From Clostridium sp. CAG:914 (GTDB taxonomy: Bacteria > Bacillota_I > Bacilli_A > RF39 > UBA660), in NCBI GenBank assembly GCA_000437895.1, contig FR902158.1, positions 1 to 15,489 on the forward strand: 15,489 nt of DNA, written 5' to 3'. This document shows positions 14,752 to 15,489 of this stretch, one piece after another. Made by a program: the position numbers and the translations under genes. Under the pieces are notes generated by a model. That model was given only the letters and a program-made list of their open reading frames with translations. It ran no database searches and had not been told where the DNA came from. Each line of letters starts with the position of its first letter. Positions within the stretch are counted from its first letter, which is position 1.

Positions 14752-14858
14752 GCAATTTTGTTAATCCAAAAGTATGTCATTTGTATAACCATTTGTGTGT
14801 CTAACTGCTATTTTTGATACAAAATTTGCTATTTTTAGTTAACCCAATAGTATGACAT
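14752..14858. repeat. Pair of imperfect direct repeats about 76 bases apart
   Basis: Copy 1 (14752-14780) and copy 2 (14828-14858) share the pattern GC[A/T]ATTTT..GTTAA[T/C]CCAA[A/T]AGTATG[T/A]CAT, with two extra bases in copy 2. A partial copy of the left part, GCTATTTTTGATAC, occurs at 14807-14820. They lie upstream of a serine recombinase, where accessory protein-binding sites would not be surprising. Confidence 0.5.
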
Positions 14859-15135
14859 CTATTTTAATGTATGACAAAGTAGTCTTTCACAATCCCTTTA
14901 AAATAGGGCTAAACTCCCCACTGGGAAGTTGTTTGTCAGCCATCCTTATCCTGCTAAAAATAAACACACGGAATATTTAGAAAATTAGAGAATTAAAGTC
15001 ATAAGTTATGTACCCAAATTTATATAAAAACAATAAAAATCTTATTAAGGGGGAGTGATTTATAAGATGTAGAAGTAATATAAATTTAAGTTTTAGGAAT
15101 ATATTTAAGTATGAAACCAAAAGGGGTAGGTTGGT

Positions 15136-15321
15136 ATGATAATAACTGAAACATTCAAAAATGATGGTAAAGATATATCGGCTTTATTACAAGAATATGT
15201 ATGTTTAATACTTAAATATAAAGATGAAAATAATAAAATAAATGACACAAATGATGGTAAGAGAGTTATAATGGAATCGGCAAACAAGATGCTATGCAAA
15301 AGAAAGGAGAATAATGTATAG
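15136..15321 (+). CDS. Small recombinase-associated protein
   Basis: This 61-residue soluble protein begins ITETFKNDGKDISALLQEYV and ends in a lysine- and arginine-rich tail. It overlaps the start of the recombinase gene by eight bases, so the two are probably coupled. Short proteins of this general pattern precede large serine recombinases in many clostridial mobile elements; their role is unknown and this match is from memory. The ATG at 15136 has only a weak site (AGGTTGG) upstream. A minus-strand frame covers the same stretch, but the coupling favours this strand. Confidence 0.6.
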   Translation: MIITETFKNDGKDISALLQEYVCLILKYKDENNKINDTNDGKRVIMESANKMLCKRKENNV

Positions 15322-15489
15322 CACAGTAAAACCACCATCATTTTATAATGTAGGAATATACATAAGATTATCGCAAGAAGATGAGGATAAAGCACATAAA
15401 AGAGAGTCTGAAAGCGAAAGTGTATTAAATCAAAGAAGTTTACTTATGAACTTTTTGAGGGATAATGGATTTGTTTTAACTGATGAGTA
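15314..15489 (+). CDS. Large serine recombinase, N-terminal fragment (cut by window end)
   Basis: The gene opens at an ATG behind AAAGGAGA, overlapping the previous stop, and runs off the right edge after 58 codons. The visible part is the start of a resolvase/invertase-type catalytic domain: VGIYIRLSQEDED with Y16, R18 and the expected nucleophile S20, then SESVLNQRSLLMNFLRDNGF, the typical helix following the catalytic strand. The Ser-rich loop and wording match the large serine recombinases that move integrative elements (TnpX/integrase type), which are usually 450-600 residues. Whether the full gene is intact cannot be seen. It points rightward, so one end of the element is probably just beyond it. 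Confidence 0.9.
   Translation, partial: MYSTVKPPSFYNVGIYIRLSQEDEDKAHKRESESESVLNQRSLLMNFLRDNGFVLTDE

Larger units (their letters stand above)
14440..15135. other. Intergenic region with orphan transcription unit and repeats
   Basis: No sizeable gene is supported here. In order it holds a good promoter and short terminated unit (14519-14633), an imperfect inverted repeat GTACC/GGTAC (from about 14673 to 14710), a pair of imperfect direct repeats (14752-14780 and 14828-14858), a patch visibly richer in G+C (about 14881-14960) with small hairpins such as AACTCCCC/GGGAAGTT, and a strong ribosome binding site AAGGGGGAG (15047-15055) leading only to an ATG-TAG start-stop at 15067. It reads like the patched leader region of a mobile element. 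Confidence 0.55.

Noticed and set aside
14604..14792. Minus-strand 62-codon hydrophobic frame
   Set aside because: No ribosome binding site. It runs through the complement of the strong terminator hairpin and across the inverted repeat. AT-rich DNA readily yields hydrophobic frames.
14752..14858. Possible CRISPR array from the repeated sequences
   Set aside because: There are only two imperfect copies plus a fragment, the spacing is not uniform and no cas genes are present.
15105..15395. Minus-strand 96-codon hydrophobic frame
   Set aside because: It is antisense to the recombinase start and its coupled small gene, which have clear motifs and coupling. Its hydrophobic composition is typical of an antisense shadow.

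Overview
The window is very AT-rich (roughly 27% G+C by eye) and comes from an endospore-forming, low-G+C Bacillota. The evidence for this is the gene run rpiB - DUF1146 (YwzB type) - spoIID - spoIIQ-like - spoIIID - mbl, all on the + strand. It matches the Bacillus/Clostridium core arrangement in content and order. The extreme AT content and T-rich codons suggest an uncultured gut Bacilli lineage, but the window alone does not fix the taxonomy.

Layout. (1) 90-4345: chromosomal backbone with a PAP2 phosphatase, RpiB, a small membrane protein, three sporulation proteins and the Mbl actin homologue, closed by an intrinsic terminator that overlaps the mbl stop codon. (2) 4346-5654: a decayed gene in at least four reading-frame pieces, then AT-rich spacer. 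(3) 5655-7805: a phage-type metallophosphoesterase made of two tandem winged-helix-like + phosphoesterase modules. (4) 7806-8399: a long imperfect hairpin, an N-acetylmuramoyl-L-alanine amidase gene that stops about half way through its domain, and a terminator. (5) 8400-8976: no convincing gene, but an unusual density of hairpins and a seven-codon leader-like ORF with a strong ribosome binding site. (6) 8977-10822: a three-gene operon of a ComEC-like metallo-beta-lactamase hydrolase, a small protein with a possible His/Cys pair, and a multi-pass membrane protein, closed by a strong terminator. (7) 10908-14439: a translationally coupled NUDIX hydrolase and a 1040-residue PLD-nuclease/SF2-helicase/DUF3427 protein. 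(8) 14440-15135: an isolated promoter, a 23-codon ORF with an overlapping terminator, imperfect direct repeats and a locally GC-richer patch. (9) 15136-end: a short ORF coupled to the N-terminus of a large serine recombinase that runs off the window.

Interpretation. The right half looks like a recombinase-mobilised accessory island that carries two candidate defence or conflict modules. The NUDIX + PLD-helicase pair resembles a widespread accessory gene pair. The MBL + small protein + membrane protein operon is the best candidate here for a poorly described system. Its first two genes overlap out of frame at an A7 tract, so loss of one A would fuse them into one protein of about 430 residues. 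The abrupt end of the amidase gene could mark the left edge of the island, but the right end is outside the window and this cannot be settled here.
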